A DNA stretch of 64,000 bases from Ensifer adhaerens (GTDB taxonomy: Bacteria > Pseudomonadota > Alphaproteobacteria > Rhizobiales > Rhizobiaceae): assembly GCF_028993555.1 (NCBI RefSeq), contig NZ_CP118611.1:2689501-2753500 (forward strand), written 5' to 3'. This document shows positions 17,466 to 25,590 of this stretch, piece by piece. Made by a program: the position numbers and the translations under genes. The notes below the pieces were generated by a model. It was not told the origin of the DNA, made no database searches, and was given only the letters and a program-made list of their open reading frames with translations. The stretch's first letter is position 1. The number at the start of each line of letters is the position of its first letter.

Positions 17466-19349
17466 CTAGTCTGCGACCATGTCGAGCGGGGTCATTCCCC
17501 GCTGGGCTCGCTGCAGTCGGTCGCGCGCCTTGACGTCGTCGAGAAAAATAGGGCGAACGGCCGCGGCACCGAGGAGGCCGCGCAGATTGAGTTCCTGGAT
17601 CGCACCGAAATGCGACGCGGCGATCTTGCCCATCCAGAAAGGCTCGAGACTGCCGCCATCGGCAAGATGGTCGAGAAGCTCCAGCAGACCGCGCAGGTAG
17701 ATCGCGTCCTTGACGAGACCGCCGCCGCGATAGATCCGCAGCGTCATGTTGAAGGCCTCGGCGGTGCCGAAACCGTGGTCGTCGACGAGCAGCCGGTAGG
17801 TGTCCGGAAACAGGGCGCCGTCGAGCAGGGCTGCGCAAGCGACGACCCTCGCCGCAAGCACCCGCAGTCGATCCGTGGTCATCCCGGCGCTCAAGTATTC
17901 GGCAAAGACGGCGAGCCCTTCCTGCATGCCCTCATAACCAGCAAGCCCGGAACGTAGAATCCTGAGCCCCTGTGCCGAGCCGTTGAAATAGGTCAGAAGG
18001 TGCACGCCGACTTCATGGTTGAGCAGCGCCTCCACGCGGTCAGGGTCAAGCGCCGAGCTTCGGGCGATCAGCAATTGGCCACGCGAGACGAGCAGGCCGG
18101 CTGGCAGGTCGTCGCGAATTTCGACGGACGCGGTGAAATCGGCTGATTGGCGCCGATAGGTCGATATCATCGCCTGGGCACGTTCCCTTATGTGGTCGCA
18201 GTTGCGCTTGGCTTCAGATGTCGGTGACACCCCGTCATCGGCCCCGGTTCGTGCAAGGATGTCGATGGCGGCGTTGAGAAGTTCGCCTTCCACCGGGCCG
18301 TAGAGGGCGCGACCAAACTCGACGAACGTCCGGGTCTCTCGCGCGGAAATCATTGAAAGCTGTAGGTCGATCTCCTGCTGCTTTTCCCGATAGAGGGCAT
18401 AGAGCAGCGGATCTTCGAGATGCTCGAAATTGAGAGTGAAGAGTTTACGCTTGGCCGCTTCGATCTGCAGCGTCAACGGGCGGTAGTAGAGGCGCGGGCT
18501 TTTCGAAAAGCCGCTTGACGCAAATTCGGCCCAGGCAGCCTCGGCGTTGATCGGCGTCACCGCGAGCAGGAAATCGAAGCCCGAGGCAATCTCGTCGATG
18601 CCGCGGTCCGCACGCACCACTGCATCGACGAAGGCCTTGCGGCCGAAGGCGCGGTGCGTCGGCAGCCGAAAGTCGTCGGACCGGGCGCGCACGAAGGCCG
18701 CAATGGCGCGAAGCCCGGCATCGAAGACGCTTGCGACCAGCCGCTCGCGCAATTGCGGGTAGATGCGGCGGGTGCCCGGTTCGCAATAGATCGGGGCAAA
18801 GCGCACGGTGAGATGCGGATAGTCGAGCGCAAGGGCCTTTCGGCTTACCGGTACATCCGGCCGTCGTCCGACAAGTGTCACATGCGGGGTTCGAAACTTT
18901 CCCTCGATCGTCGCCGCCGTCTCGATCAGTGCTTTCGCGGCAACCTGTTCGGCGCCGCTTTCCCCGGCGACCACCTCGATGAGGAAGGGCAGCAGGAAGG
19001 GGGCGTCCTTGGCGGGCGGGTCATCGCTTTCGAGTTCGGCAAATTCGAGGACGATGAACATGCCCAGGCGTTCTTCGATCACGCGGCCGACCCGTTCGAT
19101 GACGATATCGGCGATATCGGCGCTCGGAGCCAGAAGATAGGCCGCATTCGCCTGGGCGATGTCGCGCGCGACAGGCTGTTCGCGCCCGGCGGCGACATGA
19201 ACGCAGAGGAAGGGGAGCAGGCGGTCGATGTGCAGTCTCCCACCCTCGCGGAAATCCCGTCGCACGGCGCGACCATCCTTCAGCCGGGTTATGGCTTCAT
19301 CGAGCGACTCGCGATCAGAGTGCGCGAGGATGGGTCTCCCGTCGGTCAT
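17466..19349 (-). CDS. DUF1704 / QEGLA-motif zinc metallopeptidase-like protein
   Basis: 627 residues. The C-terminal half has the zincin motif HEVGVH (445-450) and the family hallmark QEGLA (476-480), whose Glu is the expected third zinc ligand. The protein is usually annotated as 'flavohemoglobin expression-modulating QEGLA motif protein'. DUF1704 is related to the MATCAP tubulin carboxypeptidases, so a C-terminal amino-acid-removing activity is plausible (family knowledge plus inference). The N-terminal 300 residues look like a separate domain without a name that I recognise. The start overlaps the stop of the amidohydrolase gene (ATGA), and the ATP-grasp gene follows after 8 bases. Confidence 0.9.
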   Translation of the reverse strand: MTDGRPILAHSDRESLDEAITRLKDGRAVRRDFREGGRLHIDRLLPFLCVHVAAGREQPVARDIAQANAAYLLAPSADIADIVIERVGRVIEERLGMFIVLEFAELESDDPPAKDAPFLLPFLIEVVAGESGAEQVAAKALIETAATIEGKFRTPHVTLVGRRPDVPVSRKALALDYPHLTVRFAPIYCEPGTRRIYPQLRERLVASVFDAGLRAIAAFVRARSDDFRLPTHRAFGRKAFVDAVVRADRGIDEIASGFDFLLAVTPINAEAAWAEFASSGFSKSPRLYYRPLTLQIEAAKRKLFTLNFEHLEDPLLYALYREKQQEIDLQLSMISARETRTFVEFGRALYGPVEGELLNAAIDILARTGADDGVSPTSEAKRNCDHIRERAQAMISTYRRQSADFTASVEIRDDLPAGLLVSRGQLLIARSSALDPDRVEALLNHEVGVHLLTYFNGSAQGLRILRSGLAGYEGMQEGLAVFAEYLSAGMTTDRLRVLAARVVACAALLDGALFPDTYRLLVDDHGFGTAEAFNMTLRIYRGGGLVKDAIYLRGLLELLDHLADGGSLEPFWMGKIAASHFGAIQELNLRGLLGAAAVRPIFLDDVKARDRLQRAQRGMTPLDMVAD

Positions 19350-20170
19350 CGTTGCCTCGCCAGCGCCTCAGTCAGGACCGGAACGAGCGATCCGACCAGC
19401 GTGCGCAGCGACCTCAACGCTTCGAGATCCGGCTTGCCGGTCCACTCGTCCATGAAGGTCTTCTTGAACTCGATTGCGATCGCGCAGCCAGTTTCGGGAA
19501 AGTGCTCGTGGACGAAGCGCGTCTGTTCCCCGCGCCCCTGGAAGGCAATGTTCTCGCGCACATCCACGGGCTGGCCCGCGATCGTGGTGGCGCCGACAGC
19601 CGAAATCAGCGTGTCGATGACGTCGGCCCATTTGGCCCGATCCATGGACGCGGTGCCGATGTTGATTTCGGGCGCCTCGGCGATATCGGTCGGTTCGGCT
19701 TCCGGTCCTTGGCGCCGATGATTGTAGCTGTGCACGTCGAGAACGATGAAGCGCTGATGGCGGCGCTCGATTGCCGTCAGCATCGACCGCAGCATGGCGT
19801 AGTATTCGTCATGGACGGCAAGGGATGTTTCGATCAACTCGGCAGACGGCTGCTCCCGCCAGACGGAAAGGCCCCAGGCCTGTGCGGGCTGGAGGTAGAT
19901 GGCGCGTGCGCGGGCACGATTGATATCGACCTCGAAGCGCGAGCGGTGGACGACGATGCGGTTGGCGAGGTCGCGGATGATGAACTCCGTGAACGGATCC
20001 TCCTCGCGCAGCCTTTCTTGGTCAGCCAGCGCCACCAACGCCCGGGCGTCGCCGCGCATGGCATGCCCGTTGTGGATCGCGGTGCCGATGATTGGTCCAT
20101 CGCCGCGATACACGGTCCACCAGGCGTTCTCCGTGGCTGAACGGGATTGTTCCGTCGGCTCGCGTTGCAT
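19346..20170 (-). CDS. N-formylglutamate amidohydrolase family protein
   Basis: 274 residues. Family features visible are an early HNGH (GTAIHNGHAMRGDARALVALADQERLREEDPFTEFI), HRSRFEVDINRARARAIYL, FIVLDVHSYNHRR and the late IAIEFKKTFMDEWTG. Canonical enzymes split N-formyl-L-glutamate to formate and glutamate in histidine breakdown, but no hut genes are nearby. Here the gene heads an operon with a QEGLA peptidase and an ATP-grasp ligase. It may therefore act on a different N-acyl or peptide substrate (inference). ATG 20170 is preceded by GGAGCGGAG. Confidence 0.88.
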   Translation of the reverse strand: MQREPTEQSRSATENAWWTVYRGDGPIIGTAIHNGHAMRGDARALVALADQERLREEDPFTEFIIRDLANRIVVHRSRFEVDINRARARAIYLQPAQAWGLSVWREQPSAELIETSLAVHDEYYAMLRSMLTAIERRHQRFIVLDVHSYNHRRQGPEAEPTDIAEAPEINIGTASMDRAKWADVIDTLISAVGATTIAGQPVDVRENIAFQGRGEQTRFVHEHFPETGCAIAIEFKKTFMDEWTGKPDLEALRSLRTLVGSLVPVLTEALARQR

Positions 20171-20299
20171 CTCCGCTCCCGCACGCCCTCACAATGGGCG
20201 CTTCGGGAATGCAACTCCCGGGCACGCCTGAGAGTTCCGGGCTGTTTTAAGATTCCACGGCAGATCAATCCGGTGCGGGTACACATCTCGGCCGCAGCT

Positions 20300-21199
20300 T
20301 CAGCGCGATGATGTACCGATTTCGCCGAGGATCCATTGGCGGAAGGCGCTGATCTTCGGCGAATTGCGCCGCGTCTTGGGATAGACCAGCCAGTAGGCCA
20401 GGTCGTCGTTGCAGAGCAGTTCGAAGGGCTGGACGAGGCGCCCGTCGGCCAGTTCGGCCGCAAAGAAGGCGGGCGTCAGGATCGCCACGCCCTGGCCGGC
20501 GACTGCCGCATTTCCCTCGTAGACCTGTGCGCCCATGCTGGCTCCAGGCCGACTTGAAAGGCCCTCGGCAGCCACATTGGCGGTCGCAAACCATTTTGCC
20601 CACCAGGGATCGCCGGGGTCGAGCAGCTGCAGACGCAGGAGATCGGACGGCTCGTTGATCCCGCCGATGCTTGCCGCCAGGCCCGGACTGAGCATCGGCG
20701 TGAAGTCGGCATTGATAAGCCGGTGCGCTACAAGCCCCGGCCAGTCGCCGCGGCCAGAGCGAATGCCGATGTCAACTTCCTCGCGGCTGAAATCGACAAG
20801 GTGAGGTTCCGTTTGAAGGCGGACGGCAAGCGAAGGGTGGGCGATCTGAAAGGAGCCAAGGCGCCGCGCCAGCCAGTTGGAGGCAAACGTCGCTATCGTA
20901 CTGATGACAAGCGTCCCCTGGGCACCGCCGCGCGCCGTGACATAGGCTTCGCTGAGCTGCTCGAAAGCCTGCGTGACCGCCGGAGCGAGCCGTTTCCCCA
21001 CTTCGGTCAGTGCGATCTGTCGTGGGCGGCGCAGAAACAGGGGTGCGCCGACCCGATCCTCGAGAACCTTGATCTGGTAGCTCACCGCGGCCTGCGTCAT
21101 GCCGAGCTCGGTTGCGGCCTTGGTGAAGCTTCCATGCCGGGCGACCGCCTCAAAGACGCGGACCGCCGTCAATGGCGGGAGCGGAAGTGCCTTATGCAT
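20300..21199 (-). CDS. LysR-type regulator, GcvA-like
   Basis: 299 residues. The N-terminal winged helix-turn-helix PPLTAVRVFEAVARHGSFTKAATELGMTQAAVSYQIKVLEDRVGAPLFLRRPR is typical of the GcvA subgroup. The rest is the LysR substrate-binding domain (from about 95). It lies 129 bases upstream of the amidohydrolase-led operon on the same strand and diverges from the DUF1127 gene. Which of these it controls cannot be told. The gap 20171-20299 shows nothing distinctive. Confidence 0.92.
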   Translation of the reverse strand: MHKALPLPPLTAVRVFEAVARHGSFTKAATELGMTQAAVSYQIKVLEDRVGAPLFLRRPRQIALTEVGKRLAPAVTQAFEQLSEAYVTARGGAQGTLVISTIATFASNWLARRLGSFQIAHPSLAVRLQTEPHLVDFSREEVDIGIRSGRGDWPGLVAHRLINADFTPMLSPGLAASIGGINEPSDLLRLQLLDPGDPWWAKWFATANVAAEGLSSRPGASMGAQVYEGNAAVAGQGVAILTPAFFAAELADGRLVQPFELLCNDDLAYWLVYPKTRRNSPKISAFRQWILGEIGTSSR

Positions 21200-21305
21200 T
21201 AAATGGCCTTATGCATGGTACGCGATATTCGATTGGAAGGTGATGCTGTTCATAACCATTTTCAAGGTCCGTCCATTAGACGGATTGATGAAGAGGAAGA
21301 CGGCT

Positions 21306-21500
21306 ATGACAACCATTCAAGTACGTAGTTTTTCGTCGACAAGCGATTTTTCCACGCACTCCTGGCTGGCGCTTCTGTTTGCCCGGAAGCGCAGAGTGTT
21401 GGACGTCGTCGACGTCAGAGACCTGTCGGACCACCTGAAGCGGGACATGGGCTTCCTCGATGGCAATCGCCCCGATGCGCAGGACCTCCCGACCGCTTGA
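21306..21500 (+). CDS. DUF1127 small protein
   Basis: 64 residues. The C-terminal half carries the DUF1127 pattern RRVLDVVDVRDLSDHLKRDMGFLDG, an arginine/aspartate-rich amphipathic helix. Members in alphaproteobacteria are small RNA- or phosphate-related proteins, often next to LysR regulators as here. I use ATG 21306, which has GAGGAA 8 bases upstream; ATG 21288 is possible. It diverges from the GcvA-like regulator and is probably its target. A clear terminator follows. Confidence 0.8.
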   Translation: MTTIQVRSFSSTSDFSTHSWLALLFARKRRVLDVVDVRDLSDHLKRDMGFLDGNRPDAQDLPTA

Positions 21501-21507
21501 TCGCTTT

Positions 21508-21539
21508 GGACCTGGGCGCGCCTCCCATCGCCCAGGTCC
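21508..21539 (+). terminator. Hairpin after the DUF1127 gene
   Basis: A perfect 11-bp stem (GGACCTGGGCG / CGCCCAGGTCC) with a 10-base loop starts 8 bases after the stop codon. No T run follows. The remaining sequence to 21786 has no recognisable gene. Confidence 0.6.
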
Positions 21540-21786
21540 GCCCATGCCGCTGAGCGCGTCACCATCACGGCGGTCTTTTCCTCCATTTCATTGCCCCTTC
21601 ACTCGCGGCTCTCACGTCGGCCAAAGGCGGAGCAGTTTTCCACGTCTCGCCCGCTCTTTGGGTCAGAATTCCTTTAATCTACTATTTGAGTGGATAATCT
21701 CGGAGAGGCTCGATCAGGAATCGAGCTGGGCAGTAACGCCCTCCGGTCGGCGCGGATTGCGGTGACCGGCAGAAATGAGGTCCGAG

Positions 21787-21999
21787 ATGAGTATGCTGCG
21801 GCAATTTGAGCGTTTGAGCGCAATTCGCGAGGTCCTGCAGGGCCGTCTTGAGCTTCACGAGGCGCGGGACTGTTTCGGTTTCGACGACTTCGAGGACGGG
21901 ACGGCCAATGAACTCAAGGACCGTATCGCCGAACTCTCCGATGAGATCTCGACCTTGAAAAGTCGTTGCGACCGATACGAAAGCTTCGGCCGCCAATGA
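21787..21999 (+). CDS. Small hypothetical protein with C-terminal coiled-coil tendency
   Basis: 70 residues: MSMLRQFERLSAIREVLQGRLELHEARDCFGFDDF followed by a heptad-like NELKDRIAELSDEISTLKSRCDRYE. I recognise no family. ATG 21787 has GAGGTCCGAG just upstream; an in-frame ATG lies at 21775. It sits 46 bases upstream of the nitroreductase gene on the same strand and may be co-transcribed. Confidence 0.5.
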   Translation: MSMLRQFERLSAIREVLQGRLELHEARDCFGFDDFEDGTANELKDRIAELSDEISTLKSRCDRYESFGRQ

Positions 22000-22045
22000 C
22001 CAACCCGAACGGCGGCCAGACGTCGCCGATGAATGGACCATCCTC

Positions 22046-22648
22046 ATGACATTGCATGTGAACTCACGGATCGCGGATCACGCGATCAATCCGCTTTTTC
22101 TCGAACGCTGGTCGCCACGAGCCTACTCGGGCGAAGAGATTTCCGAGGCCGAACTGTTCGAAATTCTGGAGGCCGCCCGCTGGGCACCGTCTGCCTACAA
22201 CGCTCAGCCGTGGCATTTCGTCTATGCCCGTCGCGGTGGGCAGGACTGGGAAAAGCTGCTCGGCCTTCTGAACGAGTTCAACCGCAGCTGGGCGCAGCAC
22301 GCCTCGGCCCTGATTTTCGTGCTGTCGAAGACCTCCCTGCTGCCGCCGGGCGCCAGCGAAGAAGTGCCCTCCTACACCCATTCCTTCGATACGGGCGCGG
22401 CCTGGGGCGCGCTCGCCCTGCAGGCGGCCCATTCCGGCTGGCAGGCGCATGGCATGGCCGGCATCGACCATGACCGCGCCCGCACCGAACTAGAAGTTCC
22501 CGAAAACTACAGGATCGAAGCGGCTGTCGCGGTCGGTCGCCTGGGCGACAAGGCGTTGCTTCCGGAGGCATTGCAGCAGCGCGAACAGCCGAGCCCCCGC
22601 AAGGCACTTTCCGAGATCGTGTCCGAGGGGCGGTTCGTGGCCGGCTGA
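22046..22648 (+). CDS. Nitroreductase family flavoprotein
   Basis: 200 residues of the NfsA/FRP-type fold. FMN contacts are in LERWSPRAYSGEEISEAELFEILEAARWAPSAYNAQPWHFVYARR and in the C-terminal AVAVGRLGDKALLPEAL. Such enzymes use NAD(P)H to reduce nitro compounds, quinones or flavins; the physiological substrate is not deducible. It follows a small hypothetical gene and converges on the channel gene. Length and motifs are complete. Confidence 0.9.
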   Translation: MTLHVNSRIADHAINPLFLERWSPRAYSGEEISEAELFEILEAARWAPSAYNAQPWHFVYARRGGQDWEKLLGLLNEFNRSWAQHASALIFVLSKTSLLPPGASEEVPSYTHSFDTGAAWGALALQAAHSGWQAHGMAGIDHDRARTELEVPENYRIEAAVAVGRLGDKALLPEALQQREQPSPRKALSEIVSEGRFVAG

Positions 22649-22700
22649 GCGGCGGTAGGATTGCGCGGGGGAGTGGACCTGCATGGCCAGTCCGCTCTCC

Positions 22701-23018
22701 TCAGCGATCGTCCGCTTCATCGTTGCTGGTTGCGTCCAGCGCCTGCACGCTGATCGCCGCGACGAGGCCGGTCAGGACGATACCGGAAAAGCCGATCACC
22801 AGAGCCAGCAGCCGCGCGCTCAGATGTTTGGGTGTGAGGTCGCCGTAGCCGATCGTCAGACCGGTGACAAAGGTGAAGTAGAGGGCTTCGTCGAGCCGCC
22901 ATTCCTCGATGCGGCCGATGATGACGCCGGAACCGGTCATCACGATCAGGACTGCGGAAAAGATCGGCCAGAGCAGCTGAAGTTGCTGGTAGAGATTGAC
23001 GAAGAACAGGCGCCGCAT
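22701..23018 (-). CDS. Two-transmembrane potassium-channel-like protein
   Basis: 105 residues with two membrane helices flanking a pore loop. The selectivity filter TIGYGDLTP is a textbook K+ filter (ion_trans_2). No RCK or cyclic-nucleotide domain follows, so it is a minimal KcsA-like subunit expected to tetramerise. I set the start at ATG 23018 (MRRLFFVNLYQQL); the frame extends to 23183, but that part is Arg-rich and not helix-like. The upstream gap to the SulP gene (23019-23335) contains no gene or motif that I can name. Confidence 0.8.
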   Translation of the reverse strand: MRRLFFVNLYQQLQLLWPIFSAVLIVMTGSGVIIGRIEEWRLDEALYFTFVTGLTIGYGDLTPKHLSARLLALVIGFSGIVLTGLVAAISVQALDATSNDEADDR

Positions 23019-23335
23019 TCTTTTTGTCTGGCGCCTGCGATGAGATTCCGCCACGCAAATTCTCCCTCTCGTAGGGGTCGGGAGGCGAGCCATGCCAACG
23101 TCCCGAATGTCCCGCGACGACCAGTCTTGGGCTTGCTCCCTGCCGCTGAAATCCACTCTCGCCCCGGCACGCGCCGTCCTCAAGATATCCGCAAGTCGAG
23201 CGGCCCGCCAGCTCCAGCTTTTGTGGGAGACAAGCGACGCCCGACGTATAGTTGGGGCGTTCCTTGCAAGCGATTTTACCCGGTGCTATCGCTTTAGAAT
23301 GACTTCATGAAAGCTCCTGCCAGAGGATAGTCCGG

Positions 23336-25012
23336 ATGGCATCGAACGAGCATTCGCTTGTCGGCGACGGTCGCGGTGTCCCCGCGGGTTTCCGGCTCGA
23401 CGTGATAGCAGGCCTCACGGCTGCTGCCGTGGTTCTGCCGAAGGCGATGGCCTATGCCACGGTCGCCGGTCTCCCTGTCAGTGTCGGCCTCTACACCGCC
23501 TTCGTTCCGATGATCATCTACGCGCTTCTCGGCACCTCCCGAGTGCTGAGCGTCTCGTCGACCACGACCCTTGCCATTCTCGCCGGAACACAGCTCGGGC
23601 TTGCTGTTCCGGATGGCGATCCCGGCAAGTTGATAACGGCAACGGCGACGCTGACGGCGATGACCGGTGGGCTTCTCATCCTGGCTTCGGTTCTTCGCTT
23701 CGGGTTCGTCGCCAATTTTATCTCCTCGCCAGTCCTGATTGGCTTCAAGGCCGGCATCGGCCTCGTCATCGTGCTCGACCAGGTGCCGAAGCTGCTTGGC
23801 CTCCACATTACCAAGGAGGGCTTTTTCCGGGATATCCTCACCATCGCCGGCCACCTGTCCGAGACCTCGCTGCTGACGCTCGCGATTGCGGCTGCGGCGC
23901 TGGTGGCGCTTCTTGCGATGGAACGGCTCTGGCCGCATTCGCCGGCGCCGCTTCTGGCGGTGGCGGCAGGCATTGCGCTCTCCTGGTTCGCTGGCCTCAA
24001 GGCGCTTGGTGTCTCCACCGTCGGCTTCATTCCGCAGTCGTTGCCTTCGATCACGCTTCCGAGCCTCGGTCTTGTTCAAGAGCTTCTGCCCGGTGCTCTC
24101 GGGATTGCCTTGATGAGCTTCACCGAGACCATCGCCGCCGGACGTGCATTTGCCGCACCTTCCGACCCGCCGATCAGGGCGAACCGCGAACTGCTGGCAA
24201 CGGGCGCTGCAAACCTTGGTGGCGCATTGTTCGGAGCCATGAGTGCCGGCGGCGGAACATCACAGACGGCTGTCGTTCGCGCTGTCGGCGGACATTCGCA
24301 GGTGGCGTCGCTGGTCACCGCTGCGGCAGCGGCTGCCACGATGCTGGTGCTGGCGCCGCTGCTCGGTCTCCTGCCGCAAGCGGTCCTGGCGGCAATCGTC
24401 ATCGTCTATTCGATGGGGCTTATCAAACCGGCGGATTTCTGGTCGGTCCGCAAGGTCCGGCGAATGGAATTCCAATGGGCGCTGGCCGCCTTCCTCGGCG
24501 TCCTGTTCTTCGGGACGCTGCAGGGCATCATCGTCGCAATCGTGCTTTCCTTCATCGGACTGGCGCGCCAGGCGGCATCGGCGAAGGTCTATGTCCTTGG
24601 CCGCAAGCGCGGCGCCGACCGGCTCCGGCCGCTGTCGCCGGATCATCCTGACGACGAGACGTTCGAAGGGCTGCTGATCCTTCGGCCCGAGGGTCGCCTG
24701 TTCTTCGCCAATGCCCAGCAGGTGGCAGACCAGGCGCAGATGCTGGTCGCCAAGCACAAGCCCAAAGTTCTCGTGCTCGACATGAGCCGGGTCTTCGATA
24801 TCGAATATTCTGCACTGCAGATGATGATGGAGGGCGAACGTCGCATCGGCGAACACGGGGTCACCGTCTGGCTGGCCGAGCTGAACCCGGACGTGCTCGC
24901 CTATGTGCGAGCCTCCGGTTTTGCCGATCAGCTCGGCCCCGATCGCCTGTTCGTCAACACGCGCACTGCCCTCCAGCACTATCTGGCGAGCACCGCTCCG
25001 GCGGCGGCCTGA
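23336..25012 (+). CDS. SulP family anion transporter with STAS domain
   Basis: 558 residues. The SulP membrane domain (about 14 segments, residues 20-420) carries GLTAAAVVLPKAMAYATVAGLPVSVGLYTAFVPMIIYALLGTSRVLSVSSTTTLAILAG. A C-terminal STAS domain (about 440-545) includes VLVLDMSRVFDIEYSALQMM. Family members exchange or co-transport sulfate, bicarbonate or dicarboxylates; the substrate is unknown here. It is a single gene that nearly abuts the convergent GFA-family gene. Confidence 0.92.
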   Translation: MASNEHSLVGDGRGVPAGFRLDVIAGLTAAAVVLPKAMAYATVAGLPVSVGLYTAFVPMIIYALLGTSRVLSVSSTTTLAILAGTQLGLAVPDGDPGKLITATATLTAMTGGLLILASVLRFGFVANFISSPVLIGFKAGIGLVIVLDQVPKLLGLHITKEGFFRDILTIAGHLSETSLLTLAIAAAALVALLAMERLWPHSPAPLLAVAAGIALSWFAGLKALGVSTVGFIPQSLPSITLPSLGLVQELLPGALGIALMSFTETIAAGRAFAAPSDPPIRANRELLATGAANLGGALFGAMSAGGGTSQTAVVRAVGGHSQVASLVTAAAAAATMLVLAPLLGLLPQAVLAAIVIVYSMGLIKPADFWSVRKVRRMEFQWALAAFLGVLFFGTLQGIIVAIVLSFIGLARQAASAKVYVLGRKRGADRLRPLSPDHPDDETFEGLLILRPEGRLFFANAQQVADQAQMLVAKHKPKVLVLDMSRVFDIEYSALQMMMEGERRIGEHGVTVWLAELNPDVLAYVRASGFADQLGPDRLFVNTRTALQHYLASTAPAAA

Positions 25013-25013
25013 A

Positions 25014-25448
25014 TCATTCCGCGATCAATTCTCCGGTGCCGCCGAATGCCGGCGGGAAGTCGCGATATTTGGGCAGGCCGTCCTTCATCGGCAGCACCGT
25101 TTCCTGATAATTGACGTGGAGCGCGGGTTTGAACGGCAGTGCCGGGATAACGGCCGCATAGACGTCCGTCACGCCCCAGAGCGGATGCTCGGTCATGAGG
25201 TGACCGCCGCAGGCCTTGCACCATTTGCGCACGCTCGTCGCGGTCTTCTGATAGCCGACAAGACTGTCTGCGCCCTTGACGATGCGGACCTTCTCCGGCG
25301 GCCAGAGCGTGAAGGCATTCACTGGTCCCGCCGACCACGTCCGGCACGAATTGCAATGACAGAAGCCCATGGCGGCCGGATCGCCGCTCACTTCGATCTC
25401 GACCGCGCCGCAGAAGCACTTTCCGTTGTAGCTGCCGTTCGCTGCCAT
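25014..25448 (-). CDS. GFA-family (DUF636) zinc-binding protein
   Basis: 144 residues with the GFA zinc ligands CFCGAVEIEV, GFCHCNSCRTWSAGP and WCKACGGHL. The family is named after glutathione-dependent formaldehyde-activating enzyme, but most members have no proven activity. AAGGAGAAAGTC immediately precedes ATG 25448, which fixes the start over a longer frame reaching 25547. It is monocistronic, converging on the SulP gene with a 1-base gap. Confidence 0.9.
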   Translation of the reverse strand: MAANGSYNGKCFCGAVEIEVSGDPAAMGFCHCNSCRTWSAGPVNAFTLWPPEKVRIVKGADSLVGYQKTATSVRKWCKACGGHLMTEHPLWGVTDVYAAVIPALPFKPALHVNYQETVLPMKDGLPKYRDFPPAFGGTGELIAE

Positions 25449-25590
25449 GACTTTCTCCTTTCGGTTCGTGCCATCCGGAGATTGAGCTCTCGCGGATGGC
25501 CGATGTGAACCCCGGCCTGAGCGTGTCACGCCTGATCCTGAGGTCAACGCCTCCTTTCGAGCTAGATTTGTGCTTCGGCCCTGAAGCCGG

